Shown: positions 52,395 through 60,958 of the stretch, piece after piece
Layout: each line of letters begins with the position of its first letter
Position numbering within the stretch: position 1 is the first letter of the stretch
Assembly (NCBI GenBank): GCA_031394735.1
Contig: JANMXI010000308.1
Coordinates: 1 to 64,000 of the forward strand
Length of the DNA stretch: 64,000 nucleotides
DNA from: TMP-86 sp031394735
GTDB lineage: Bacteria > Pseudomonadota > Gammaproteobacteria > Steroidobacterales > Steroidobacteraceae
Direction of reading: 5' to 3'
The notes under the pieces: model-generated
Database searches by the model: none
What the model was told of the DNA's origin: nothing
Seen by the model: only the letters and a program-made list of their open reading frames with translations
Made by a program: the position numbers and the translations under genes

Positions 52395-53000
52395 GTGCTG
52401 AACAGCTCCGTCATCAAAATCCTGCTGCTGGCCGTCCTGGTATGGGGTGGCTGGAGCCGTTATGCCGAACGTGCCATGCACCCGGCAGATGGGGAGATTG
52501 CGCCCACCGACCCTCAGCAGATCGCGATCGATGAGCCGGAGGCGATCAAACTGGGCCGGTGGACGCTGACTCCGCGGGCGCATTACGTGATCATCGCGCG
52601 CGTGCTGGGTCACGAGCACTACCGCTTCGACTCGCTGGCGGATCTCATCCCGGAAGACCTGGCGCTGGGGTGGGGCCCGATGTCCGACAATGCCGTGCTC
52701 AAGGACATCGATATTTCGCAATCCGGTCGTTTCTACTTCTGGAAGGAAGAGGATGTAACGAATATCGATCGGGACGCCATCGCCGTCCACAGCGCGAACA
52801 CGCATGTCATTCCGAATGACTCGAGCACTGCCCGCCAGTTGTCGCGCATTCGGGTCGGGCAGGTGGTTCAGCTGACGGGAGATCTGGTGGACGGCACTCG
52901 TGACGATGGTCGCTGGATCAGATCGTCCCTGACGCGCAACGACACCGGCGCCGGCGCCTGCGAGGTTTTGCTGGTTCGAAATGTGGAGTTGGTGCCCTGA
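52395..53000 (+). CDS. Membrane-anchored conserved protein of unknown function
   Basis: A 201-residue protein with one N-terminal helix (VIKILLLAVLVWGGWSRY) and a soluble domain, probably periplasmic. Distinctive stretches are FDSLADLIPEDLALGWGPMS, YFWKEEDVTNIDRDAIAVHS and VRVGQVVQLTGDLVD-like text near residue 155. I recognise it as a conserved family without a function; the late part suggests a small beta barrel. GTG at 52395 has ggagac about 10 bases before it; an in-frame ATG at 52365 is an alternative. It diverges from ndvB over 114 bases, and the GNAT gene follows after 24 bases. Confidence 0.7.
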   Translation: MLNSSVIKILLLAVLVWGGWSRYAERAMHPADGEIAPTDPQQIAIDEPEAIKLGRWTLTPRAHYVIIARVLGHEHYRFDSLADLIPEDLALGWGPMSDNAVLKDIDISQSGRFYFWKEEDVTNIDRDAIAVHSANTHVIPNDSSTARQLSRIRVGQVVQLTGDLVDGTRDDGRWIRSSLTRNDTGAGACEVLLVRNVELVP

Positions 53001-53024
53001 TCGCCGACAGTTCATAATTCGACG

Positions 53025-53621
53025 ATGTCATGGCTTGAACCGTTAACTTTACGCAGCGCCGGCGTCAATCTGGAACCGTTGCGCCTGGATCATCATGACG
53101 ACCTGGTCGAGTCGGTGCAGGACGGCGAACTCTGGAAGCTCTGGTACACCTCCGTTCCTACGCCCGCACAAATGCACGCCGAGATTCAACGCCGACTGCG
53201 TCTGCAGGCCGAGGGCAGCATGCTGCCCTTTGCGGTCATCGACAATGCCACGGGCGGTGCCGTCGGCATGACGACCTATATGAATGTCGACGCGGTGAAT
53301 CATCGCGTCGAAATCGGCTCGACCTGGTATCGCGCGCGGGTGCAGCGCACTGCACTGAATACGCAGTGCAAGATTCTCCTGTTGACGCATGCGTTCGAGA
53401 CCTTGCAATGCATCGCGGTGGAATTTCGAACGCATTTCTTCAATTCGTCCAGCCGTCGCGCCATCGAACGTCTGGGCGCAAAACTCGACGGCATTCTGCG
53501 TCATCATCAACTCGCGGGTGACGGCACGTTGCGCGATACCTGCGTCTACAGCATCATCGCGCCGGATTGGCTCACGGTGCGCTCGAACCTGACCTGGCAG
53601 CATAGCCTGCGCCGGTTCTAG
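53025..53621 (+). CDS. GNAT family N-acetyltransferase (RimJ/RimL-like)
   Basis: A 198-residue acetyltransferase using acetyl-CoA. The order of elements fits RimJ/RimL-like GNATs: VNLEPLRLDHHDDLVESVQD, LPFAVIDNATGGAVGMTTYM, VEIGSTWYRARVQRTALNTQ (with the pyrophosphate-loop region) and VEFRTHFFNSSSRRAIERLG, followed by VYSIIAPDW. The Q/RxxGxG/A motif is replaced by RARVQRTA, as in many members of this subgroup. The substrate may be a protein N-terminus or a small amine. Probably cytoplasmic, in an operon with the preceding small membrane protein. Confidence 0.88.
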   Translation: MSWLEPLTLRSAGVNLEPLRLDHHDDLVESVQDGELWKLWYTSVPTPAQMHAEIQRRLRLQAEGSMLPFAVIDNATGGAVGMTTYMNVDAVNHRVEIGSTWYRARVQRTALNTQCKILLLTHAFETLQCIAVEFRTHFFNSSSRRAIERLGAKLDGILRHHQLAGDGTLRDTCVYSIIAPDWLTVRSNLTWQHSLRRF

Positions 53622-53647
53622 GTCCCGCGTCGAGGACCCGTGCCGAC

Positions 53648-54754
53648 TCAGTGTGGCTTACGGCGAACGAACTGCCGTTTGGCGTTCGTGTAGTAAATCT
53701 TGTCGATGACCTTGCGCGGCAGTGCCAATCCGGCGACATCGGCCCGAATCGCCTCGATACGCTGGGATTCATCGGTCGCGAGGTAGCGCCAATCCGAGAT
53801 CCAGAACGCATGCGCTTCCTTGCGGAACTGCTCCGGGGGGACCTCCGGTCCGTAGGTTAAATCGGTGGCGTACAGCAGCCGGTCCGCGTAACGGATGAAG
53901 AATTGGCGGACCTTCTCACGGTCGCGCACGGATTGAACCTGCACTGCCGTCATCCGCGCGGCGAGGTCGACATTCGCATTTGGGTGGGCATCGAGGAACG
54001 AGGCCAGCCGCGCGACATCGAATTCCAGGCTCGCCATATGCGCTCCCACGAAGCGCAGCTCTGGGTGATGCGTGACGAACCGATCGCGCGCGCTCATCAG
54101 CGTTTCGTAGCGGGGCTGCTCCGGATGCAGAAACATGTGGTACTGCGGATGCTCGCGAAAATAGTCCCGGTCATTGTCGTTGGTCATCTGTTCCAGCGGC
54201 AGCCAGCAATTGAAGGGCTCGCCTTGGTGATCGATCAAGGGGATGCCCAGGGATGTGATGTGTGCAATGACAGGATCAAGGCCCGGATCGTCGAGCATGA
54301 TGAGTTCGCCGGCTGCGTTCTTCTCGACCAGGCCCACATTCTTCCAGATCTTCACGCCGACCGCGCCGTTGCTCACCGCGTGGTCAATCCGCGTATCGAC
54401 ACCCTGCGCCCACCCGGGCGTGCCCCAGTCGTGCATTGAGAACGTGGTGGCATAGTGAAAGCGCCTGGGGTTGCTCTTGCGCAAAGTCACCGCGATGCGA
54501 GCCTGCTCATCGATCGACGGGAAATCCGGATAGTCGACATTGATGGACAGCAATTCAAAGCCGTCTTCTTTGGCCTGTGCCAGAAAGGCAGGGTCGGCGG
54601 TGTTCGCGTGAACGTGCGCGTCGTATTTGCGTACGGCGGTAAAGTCGGTGCTGCGGTAGGCGCTGGATCCGTCGGTCCCGGCGCGTGCGATGCCAATTGC
54701 AAGCAGCGAACAGGCCATGACGAGAGCGGCAGAATTAGCGAGGTGCTTGATCAT
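53648..54754 (-). CDS. Exported amidohydrolase-2 family TIM-barrel hydrolase
   Basis: A 368-residue protein with leader MIKHLANSAALVMACSLLAI then ARA. The barrel begins VRKYDAHVHANTADP with the HxH metal pair, continues with ruled-off motifs GVKIWKNVGL, LIDHQGEPFN and RFVGAHMASLEFDV (further His), and ends LLYATDLTYGPE with the catalytic Asp. This is the PF04909 group, which includes decarboxylases and lactone hydrolases. It differs clearly from the three imidazolonepropionase-like amidohydrolases of this window. ggaagg lies about 12 bases before its ATG. The YadG gene diverges from it. Confidence 0.87.
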   Translation of the reverse strand: MIKHLANSAALVMACSLLAIGIARAGTDGSSAYRSTDFTAVRKYDAHVHANTADPAFLAQAKEDGFELLSINVDYPDFPSIDEQARIAVTLRKSNPRRFHYATTFSMHDWGTPGWAQGVDTRIDHAVSNGAVGVKIWKNVGLVEKNAAGELIMLDDPGLDPVIAHITSLGIPLIDHQGEPFNCWLPLEQMTNDNDRDYFREHPQYHMFLHPEQPRYETLMSARDRFVTHHPELRFVGAHMASLEFDVARLASFLDAHPNANVDLAARMTAVQVQSVRDREKVRQFFIRYADRLLYATDLTYGPEVPPEQFRKEAHAFWISDWRYLATDESQRIEAIRADVAGLALPRKVIDKIYYTNAKRQFVRRKPH

Positions 54755-54889
54755 CGGTTGATCGATCCTTCCAGGATATTGGCGTGCAAATGCGCGACTG
54801 TTTTATGCGCGGTCAAAGTGTCGCGGGTCAGCCATCTTCGCCGATGGTATGATCATATCAAGTTATTTTTTCAAGGGTCTGATTCCAGC

Positions 54890-55816
54890 GTGTCGGCGAT
54901 CGTTTCCATCTCCAATCTCACCAAGACCTACGCGTCCGGGTTTCAGGCGCTCAAAGGCGTCGATCTGGAAATTCGACGCGGCGAGATTTTCGCCTTGCTG
55001 GGTCCGAACGGCGCCGGCAAGACCACGTTGATCAGCATCGTCTGCGGATTGGTGAACGCCAGCACCGGCAGCGTGCTCGCCGACGGCCACGACATCGTCA
55101 AGGATTACCGCCGGGCACGCGCCAAGATCGGACTCGTGCCGCAGGAACTCACTGCGGAAGCCTTCGAGACCGTATGGGCGAGCGTGCACTTCAGCCGCGG
55201 CTTGTTCGGCAAGGCGCCTGATGAGGCCTATCTTGAAAAGGTATTGCGCGATCTGTCTCTGTGGAGCAAGAAGGACAGCAAGATCAATGCGCTCTCCGGC
55301 GGCATGAAGCGCCGCGTGATGATCGCCAAGGCGCTGGCGCATGAACCGCAGATTCTGTTTCTGGATGAGCCCACCGCCGGCGTCGACGTGGAATTGCGGC
55401 GCGATATGTGGGAAATGGTGCGCGGCCTGCGCGCCAGCGGCGTCACCATCATCCTGACCACGCATTACATCGAAGAAGCCGAGGAGATGGCCGACCGCGT
55501 CGGCGTCATCAACAAGGGCGAGATCATTTTGGTGGAGGATAAAACTGCACTGATGCACAAGCTCGGCAAACGGCAGTTGACGCTGCATCTGCAGAGCCGG
55601 CTGGAGCGCATTCCGGCCTCGTTGGCCGAGTTGGGATTGGAACTGGCCGCGGACGGCACCGAACTGATCTACACCTTTGATGCGCAGCGTGAGACTTCCG
55701 GCATTGCGCGTCTGCTGCGCCAGCTCAACGAGCAGGGCATCGATTTCAAGGATCTGAAAACGACGGAGAGTTCGCTCGAGGACATCTTCGTCAGTCTGGT
55801 GCGAGGTGACACTTGA
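54890..55816 (+). CDS. yadG: ABC-2 type transporter ATPase, YadG-like
   Basis: A 308-residue ATPase, the same length as E. coli YadG. Motifs are Walker A LLGPNGAGKTTLI (about residues 35-47), the signature LSGGMKRRVMIAKALAHEP (about 131), Walker B ILFLDEPTAGVD and the H-loop TTHYIEEAEEM. The C-terminal 70 residues are the usual YadG tail. GTG at 54890 is chosen; the frame continues upstream to 54455, but that part is antisense to the amidohydrolase gene. Just before it lie an AT-rich stretch and a 10-base palindrome (tatgatcata, 54848-54857), a possible operator. It overlaps yadH by 4 bases. The substrate is not known. Confidence 0.9.
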   Translation: MSAIVSISNLTKTYASGFQALKGVDLEIRRGEIFALLGPNGAGKTTLISIVCGLVNASTGSVLADGHDIVKDYRRARAKIGLVPQELTAEAFETVWASVHFSRGLFGKAPDEAYLEKVLRDLSLWSKKDSKINALSGGMKRRVMIAKALAHEPQILFLDEPTAGVDVELRRDMWEMVRGLRASGVTIILTTHYIEEAEEMADRVGVINKGEIILVEDKTALMHKLGKRQLTLHLQSRLERIPASLAELGLELAADGTELIYTFDAQRETSGIARLLRQLNEQGIDFKDLKTTESSLEDIFVSLVRGDT

Positions 55817-56574
55817 ACGGCTACGCCATCCGTACCATCTACCGTTTCGAGTTGGCTCGCTGGCTACGTACGCTGGTGCAGAGCATCCTCTCGCCGGTCA
55901 TCTCCACGTCGCTGTACTTCGTGGTGTTCGGCGCCGCCATCGGCGCGCGCATGGCGCAGATCGAGGGCGTCAGCTACGGTGCGTTCATCGTGCCCGGATT
56001 GATCATGCTGTCGGTGTTGACCGAAAGCATCGCCAATGCCTCGTTCGGCATCTTCATGCCAAAGTATTCCGGAACGATCTACGAAGTACTGTCGGCGCCG
56101 ATCTCCTACATCGAGATTCTGCTGGGCTATGTGGGCGCGGCCGCCACCAAGTCCGTGTTGCTGGGGTTGATCATCCTGATCACAGCGCGCGTGTTTGTGC
56201 CGTTCCAGATTTTGCACCCGGTCTGGATGCTGACCTTCCTGCTGCTGACCTCGGTCACCTTCAGTCTGTTCGGTTTCATGATCGGCATCTGGGCGACGGG
56301 GTGGGAGAAACTGCAGATCGTGCCGATCATGGTGGTGACGCCGCTGACGTTTCTTGGGGGCAGCTTCTATTCCATCAGCATGCTGCCGCCGGTGTGGCAG
56401 AAGATCACGCTGTTCAATCCGGTGGTGTATCTGGTCAGCGGTTTCCGCTGGAGCTTTTACGGGATTTCGGATGTCAGTGTTCCCTTGAGCTTGGGGATGA
56501 CCTTGCTGTTCATGGCGGCCTGCCTGATCGCTATCGGCGTGATTTTCAAGACGGGGTATCGGCTGAAGGCTTGA
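55813..56574 (+). CDS. yadH: ABC-2 type permease, YadH-like
   Basis: A 253-residue inner-membrane permease with six predicted helices, the partner of YadG (E. coli YadH has 256). Recognisable stretches are QSILSPVISTSLYFVVFGAA, PKYSGTIYEVLSAPISYIE, TFLGGSFYSISMLPPVWQK and NPVVYLVSGFRWSFYG. The start is a TTG at 55813 overlapping the yadG stop (TTGA), so translation is coupled. Its export substrate is not established. Confidence 0.92.
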   Translation: MNGYAIRTIYRFELARWLRTLVQSILSPVISTSLYFVVFGAAIGARMAQIEGVSYGAFIVPGLIMLSVLTESIANASFGIFMPKYSGTIYEVLSAPISYIEILLGYVGAAATKSVLLGLIILITARVFVPFQILHPVWMLTFLLLTSVTFSLFGFMIGIWATGWEKLQIVPIMVVTPLTFLGGSFYSISMLPPVWQKITLFNPVVYLVSGFRWSFYGISDVSVPLSLGMTLLFMAACLIAIGVIFKTGYRLKA

Positions 56575-56617
56575 GTTCCGCGTGACTACAGGGTTGCAAG
56601 GCCAGTAGACTACGCCC

Positions 56618-57898
56618 ATGGCTACCAATTCAGAACTCTTCGAACGCCGCCGCGCCGCCGTGCCCAGCGGAATTTCCCACGCCACCACCGTGTTCGCCGA
56701 GCGTGCGGAAAATGCGGAAATTTGGGACGTCGAAGGCCGGCGTTACATCGACTTTGGCGGCGGCATTGGCGTGTTGAATTCCGGCCACCGTCACCCTGAC
56801 GTCGTCGCCGCAATCAAGGCACAGTTGGATAAGTGCATTCACACCGCCTTTCAGGTCGTGCTGTATGAGCCCTACGTCGCGCTCGCCGAGCGTTTGAATA
56901 AACTTGCGCCGATCGCGGGGCCCGCCAAAACCATGTTCGTGTCCACCGGCGCAGAAGCCTGCGAGAACGCGGTCAAGATCGCACGTGCTGCGACCGGGCG
57001 CTCGGCCATCATCGCCTTCAGCGGCGCGTTTCATGGCCGCACCATGATGACCATGGCGCTGACCGGCAAAGTGGCGCCTTACAAGCAGGCCTTCGGCCCG
57101 ATGCCGGCGGAAGTTTTTCACGTGCCGTTTCCGGTCGAGCATTACGGCGTCACCGTCAAGGACTCGCTCAAGGCGCTGGAGTTCCTGTTCAAGTCCGATG
57201 TCGCGCCGAGCAGTGTCGCGGCCATCATCATCGAGCCCGTGCAGGGCGAGGGTGGATTTCATGTCGCGCCGGATGAACTGCTGCAGGCGCTGCGCAAGTT
57301 GTGCGACACCCACGGCATCCTGTTGATCGCCGATGAAGTGCAATCCGGCTTCGGGCGCACCGGCAAGATGTTCGCCATCGAATACTCGGGCGTCAAACCC
57401 GACATGATCACCATCGCGAAATCCCTGGCCGGCGGCATGCCACTGGCCGGCGTCATAGGCCGCGCCGAGGTCATGGACGCGCCGGGGCCCGGCGGATTGG
57501 GCGGCACGTATGCCGGCAATCCTCTGGCCTGTGCCGCGGGACTCGCTGTCCTCGATGTCTTCGAACGTGAAAAGTTGCTCGATCGCTCCATCGCCCTTGG
57601 CGCCGCCATGCAATCGCGGCTTCAGGGGTTCGTCGGACGCGCCGATCTGCTGCCTATTGCGGCGCTGCGGGGCCGCGGTGGCATGCTGGCCTTTGACCTC
57701 GTGAAGCAAACCGGCGCACACGATCCGGATGCGGATGCCGCCAAACGGGTCACCGCGCGTGCGTTGCAGCGTGGCCTGATCCTGCTCACCTGCGGCGTGT
57801 ACGCCAACACGATTCGCATTCTCGTGCCGCTGACCGCTTCCGACGCCCTCATCAGCGAAGGTCTCGACATCATCGATTTCGCACTCAAGCGCGATTGA
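56618..57898 (+). CDS. gabT: 4-aminobutyrate aminotransferase
   Basis: A 426-residue PLP enzyme of class III that moves the amino group of 4-aminobutyrate to 2-oxoglutarate. Landmarks are the cofactor-binding STGAEACENAVKIARAATGR, AFHGRTMMTMALTGKVAPYK, IIEPVQGEGGFHVAP, IADEVQSGFGRTGKMFA and the Schiff-base lysine K268 in ITIAKSLAGGMPLAGV, the same number as in E. coli GabT. The lysine or putrescine aminotransferase role is an alternative. No gabD is next to it. Its stop overlaps the TTG start of the following aminotransferase, so the two are translated together. Confidence 0.92.
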   Translation: MATNSELFERRRAAVPSGISHATTVFAERAENAEIWDVEGRRYIDFGGGIGVLNSGHRHPDVVAAIKAQLDKCIHTAFQVVLYEPYVALAERLNKLAPIAGPAKTMFVSTGAEACENAVKIARAATGRSAIIAFSGAFHGRTMMTMALTGKVAPYKQAFGPMPAEVFHVPFPVEHYGVTVKDSLKALEFLFKSDVAPSSVAAIIIEPVQGEGGFHVAPDELLQALRKLCDTHGILLIADEVQSGFGRTGKMFAIEYSGVKPDMITIAKSLAGGMPLAGVIGRAEVMDAPGPGGLGGTYAGNPLACAAGLAVLDVFEREKLLDRSIALGAAMQSRLQGFVGRADLLPIAALRGRGGMLAFDLVKQTGAHDPDADAAKRVTARALQRGLILLTCGVYANTIRILVPLTASDALISEGLDIIDFALKRD

Positions 57899-59043
57899 TT
57901 CGCGACCCTGTGCGCATGCGTGGCGTTGAGATTCCCTCGTTTCATACCGGCGACATCGCGTGGCAGGCGGGACACCTGTCGCAGGCAGGACGCGAAATCA
58001 TTCCTATGCACTTCGGCGAGCCCAGTCTCGGCGCCTCTCCGGCCGCCATCGCCGCCGCCCATCATGCGCTCGACCATGAGCGGCAGGTGTATTGGAATTC
58101 GCCGCAATTGCGTGAGCGCATTGCGCGTCATTACCTCGAGGACTACGGCGTCGTGGTTGCGCCGGAACGGATTCTGCTCACGGCGGGCGCCAGCGCCGGA
58201 CTGATTGCGCTCTTCACGGCCCTGTTTGCGGCGGGTGATCGCGTCGGCCTGCTGCGTCCAGGCTACCCGGCCTATCGCAATTCACTGCGCGCCCTGGGCC
58301 GGGAGTCCGTGGAAATAGATTGTGGTCCACAGACGCACTATCGACTCACTGCCGACATGCTGCGCGAGGTGCCGGGCGACCTGCACGGATTGGTGTTGGC
58401 GAGTCCCAACAATCCCACCGGCGCGATGTTATCGCGCGAACAACTCGCGGCCGTGGCTGCGGTCTGCCGCAAACGTGGGACGCGCTTGATTTCCGATGAG
58501 ATCTACCACGCCATCACCTACAGTGCGCCCGCGGTGTGCGCCCTAGAGGTCGATCCGGAGGTCATTGTAGTCAACAGTTTTTCGAAACTGTATCGCATGA
58601 CTGGGTGGCGGCTCGGCTGGCTGGTTCTGCCCGAGGATTGCGTTGCGCACGTGAGCACGCACCTGCTCAACTTCTTTTTGACGCCACCGTCGATTTCGCA
58701 GCACGCAGCGCTGGCCGCATTTGACGATCTGGCCGAGCTGCGCGCAGCCGTTGCCATCTATGCGCACAATCGCGCGCGCCTGCTGGCTGAATTGCCGGCG
58801 CTTGGATTCAAGGGTCTTTCAGCCCCAGATGGCGCGTTCTATCTGTATTTGAACGTCGGGCATCTGACCGACGACAGCCTCGCCTTTTGCAAGCGCCTGC
58901 TGAACGACACCGGTATTGCGGCGGCGCCGGGCATCGACTTCGACCCCGTCGACGGACGACATTGCATCCGCTTGTCGTTCGCCATCTCGAGTCCGCAGGT
59001 GGAGCGGGCCATCGAATTGCTGCGGGCCTGGTTACCGCGCTAG
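57895..59043 (+). CDS. Class I/II PLP aminotransferase
   Basis: A 382-residue fold-type I aminotransferase. Landmarks are PMHFGEPSLGASPAAI, TAGASAGLIALFTALF, the conserved SPNNPTGAML with its Asn, DEIYHAITY and the PLP lysine K231 in NSFSKLYRMTGWRLGW, and the carboxylate-binding Arg in CIRLSFA. It is closest to the aspartate/alanine-type group; the amino donor is not clear. The start is the TTG at 57895 overlapping the gabT stop; an ATG at 57916 is an alternative. Its 3' end overlaps the convergent GT39 gene by 4 bases. Confidence 0.88.
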   Translation: MIRDPVRMRGVEIPSFHTGDIAWQAGHLSQAGREIIPMHFGEPSLGASPAAIAAAHHALDHERQVYWNSPQLRERIARHYLEDYGVVVAPERILLTAGASAGLIALFTALFAAGDRVGLLRPGYPAYRNSLRALGRESVEIDCGPQTHYRLTADMLREVPGDLHGLVLASPNNPTGAMLSREQLAAVAAVCRKRGTRLISDEIYHAITYSAPAVCALEVDPEVIVVNSFSKLYRMTGWRLGWLVLPEDCVAHVSTHLLNFFLTPPSISQHAALAAFDDLAELRAAVAIYAHNRARLLAELPALGFKGLSAPDGAFYLYLNVGHLTDDSLAFCKRLLNDTGIAAAPGIDFDPVDGRHCIRLSFAISSPQVERAIELLRAWLPR

Positions 59044-60161
59044 AGCTCTGGAAACAGCAGCTTGCCGCTCATCAGCAAGGACTGACCGAGCGCGATCATC
59101 ACCAGCAATTGCCTGCGCGGCAGCAGCATCACCTGTCTGCCGGGCGCCGTGGACAGATACCACAGGGGCAATGCCCACAAAAAGGCCGTACCCCAGTGCA
59201 TTTCCAGATCCACGCCGCCGACCACGCTCATGAGCGACATCAAGGCCAGCGGGCCGATGGCGTGGATGCTCCAGAACGGGGCCGCCAGCGCTGGCTGCGG
59301 CGGCAATGATTGCGGTGCCGGCATCTGCCGTCGCGCCAGTCTGTGCATCACCACCAGCAGCACTATCGCCGGCATCACGCGCAAAGTTTGGCTGGCGAAA
59401 AAGCGCAGCAGGCTGTCGGCGCGAGCGGCGGGCGGAAGCGCTGCGCCTAACGAATTTGATGCGTAGGTGAAAGTCGGGAAGTGATTCTGAACCAGCCACA
59501 CGATGTGCGGCACCAGCAGCGCCAGTGACACCAACGCTGCGAGCGTCACGCCACGCAGCAACGCCGTGCGTGAGTGGCGCAGCGCCCAACCCAGAAAGAC
59601 CAGATTGCAAAGGATGGGGACGGCCATTTGATATTTTGACAGCATCCCTGCGGCCCAACACGACCCGAGCGCCGTCCACCATTTCCAATCGCGATCCTGC
59701 GCTGCCTTCCAGGTGCACAGCATGGCCGCCGCATTGGCGCACAGCAGCGCGGTGTTGTGATTGTAAAAGTGCATGCGCAGCGTGTGGTAGCTGATGGCGC
59801 TGATGAGCAGCGCGCCGAGCCAGCCGCGTTTTGCGTCCAGCGTGGCGGTTCCCAGCCAGCAGGCCGTGATCATGGTGAACAGCACCTGCGCGGCGCCGAG
59901 CAGATAGGTCAGCGCCAGGCCTGAGGGAGCGACTTGAGCGCATACCCACAGGATCAACGTGGGCAGGGGCGGGTGTTTCGAATAGCCCAGTGCTGGGTGC
60001 AACGCCCAGTTGAGCTGCTCGAGATTGTCGATCGGCGGCTCCTGCCGCAACACCAGCGGCACGGCAGACCAGAACATCAGGAATATCAGAACGAATGCGC
60101 ACGATGCCAGATCGATGCGGCGCCACCGCTTCACGCCGAGGCAGGCACCGTCCAGCATCAT
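59040..60161 (-). CDS. GT39-like membrane glycosyltransferase
   Basis: A 373-residue polytopic protein of the ArnT/PMT (GT39/GT83) type, which uses polyprenyl-phosphate sugars in the periplasm. Visible are LRQEPPIDNLEQLNWALHPA with an acidic first loop, GYSKHPPLPTLIL, SYHTLRMHFYNHNTALLCAN and about ten helices. At 373 residues it lacks the long C-terminal domain of ArnT (about 550), so the acceptor could differ from lipid A. It overlaps the ChbG/HpnK-like gene by ATGA (60158-60161) and is the last gene of the operon. Confidence 0.85.
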   Translation of the reverse strand: MMLDGACLGVKRWRRIDLASCAFVLIFLMFWSAVPLVLRQEPPIDNLEQLNWALHPALGYSKHPPLPTLILWVCAQVAPSGLALTYLLGAAQVLFTMITACWLGTATLDAKRGWLGALLISAISYHTLRMHFYNHNTALLCANAAAMLCTWKAAQDRDWKWWTALGSCWAAGMLSKYQMAVPILCNLVFLGWALRHSRTALLRGVTLAALVSLALLVPHIVWLVQNHFPTFTYASNSLGAALPPAARADSLLRFFASQTLRVMPAIVLLVVMHRLARRQMPAPQSLPPQPALAAPFWSIHAIGPLALMSLMSVVGGVDLEMHWGTAFLWALPLWYLSTAPGRQVMLLPRRQLLVMIALGQSLLMSGKLLFPEL

Positions 60162-60958
60162 GTGCCGGTGAAGGCCTGCAGCCTCACGTTGCTGCGGAGC
60201 CGTTGCTCACGCCAGGCAGAGGAGGCGAGGTAGCAATATTCGGCCTCGCGCGCCGTGCGTGGTTTGCCGGAGCTTACCGGCAGTTCCGGGTGGCACATGA
60301 TCATGCCGCCATCTTGCAGCTTCTCCAACCAGAGTTGCATCAGCGTCTCGTACGCCGGCGTCGTCTTGAAATCGTAGGCGCCCGCGAAATCGCTGTTGCA
60401 ATGCATGGCGGATTGCGTGATCTGCGCATGCAACGTGCGGCCGCCCAGTTCCTGAATGAACCGGGACTTGAGGTTGGTCGGCAGCGAGGAGCGGGTCGAT
60501 CGCACCGCTACTGCGGAGCCGTAGCGTCCGGTCAGTTCTGTCAACAGCGGTTCACGAACGCCTGGTATCTGATGAATATGGCAATGTCCGTCTACGAATG
60601 CCGGCGCGCCACCCAGCAGGTCTTCGAAGCGCGTGAGCTGGGAGCGGATCTCGGCGAGTACGCTGCCCTGATCCACGCGACGTAACAGGAATCCCCGAGT
60701 CAGCCATCGATGCAGGCTGCTGCGGATGCCAACCGGCGCAAACTCCGTCAGGTCCAGATGCAATCCAACCGACAAATGCGGTGCATTCGAAGTCAGAAGC
60801 GCGCCGTAGCTGGCGGCGTAGGGCGCGTGCACCAGAACGCTCGCGGCGCTGATCGCGCCGCTGCGCGCGAGATCAATGATGGCGCGCGAGGAGCGTCCGT
60901 TCGCGCCAAAGTCATCCGCACACAGCACGACGCTGCGCGGTTCAGGGTGATCACCCAT
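60158..60958 (-). CDS. ChbG/HpnK (YdjC) family deacetylase, NaxD-like
   Basis: A 266-residue metal-dependent carbohydrate deacetylase. Metal ligands are the Asp pair in LCADDFGANG (about residues 12-20), the region VGLHLDLTEF and the His pair in VDGHCHIHQIP. NaxD of Francisella and LgmC of Bordetella belong to this family and remove acetyl from an undecaprenyl-phosphate aminosugar before transfer to lipid A. Its position between a GT2 and a GT39 gene, overlapping both (8 and 4 bases), supports a similar step here. HpnK, a hopanoid enzyme, is the alternative, but no hopanoid gene is close. Confidence 0.85.
   Translation of the reverse strand: MGDHPEPRSVVLCADDFGANGRSSRAIIDLARSGAISAASVLVHAPYAASYGALLTSNAPHLSVGLHLDLTEFAPVGIRSSLHRWLTRGFLLRRVDQGSVLAEIRSQLTRFEDLLGGAPAFVDGHCHIHQIPGVREPLLTELTGRYGSAVAVRSTRSSLPTNLKSRFIQELGGRTLHAQITQSAMHCNSDFAGAYDFKTTPAYETLMQLWLEKLQDGGMIMCHPELPVSSGKPRTAREAEYCYLASSAWREQRLRSNVRLQAFTGT

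Noticed and set aside
53621..53638. Hairpin ggtcc/ggacc after the GNAT gene as a terminator
   Set aside because: The stem is only 5 base pairs with no T run, too weak to support.
54455..54889. N-terminal extension of the YadG-like ATPase
   Set aside because: It lies antisense to the amidohydrolase leader, and the ATPase family begins at the GTG at 54890 with the expected 308-residue length.
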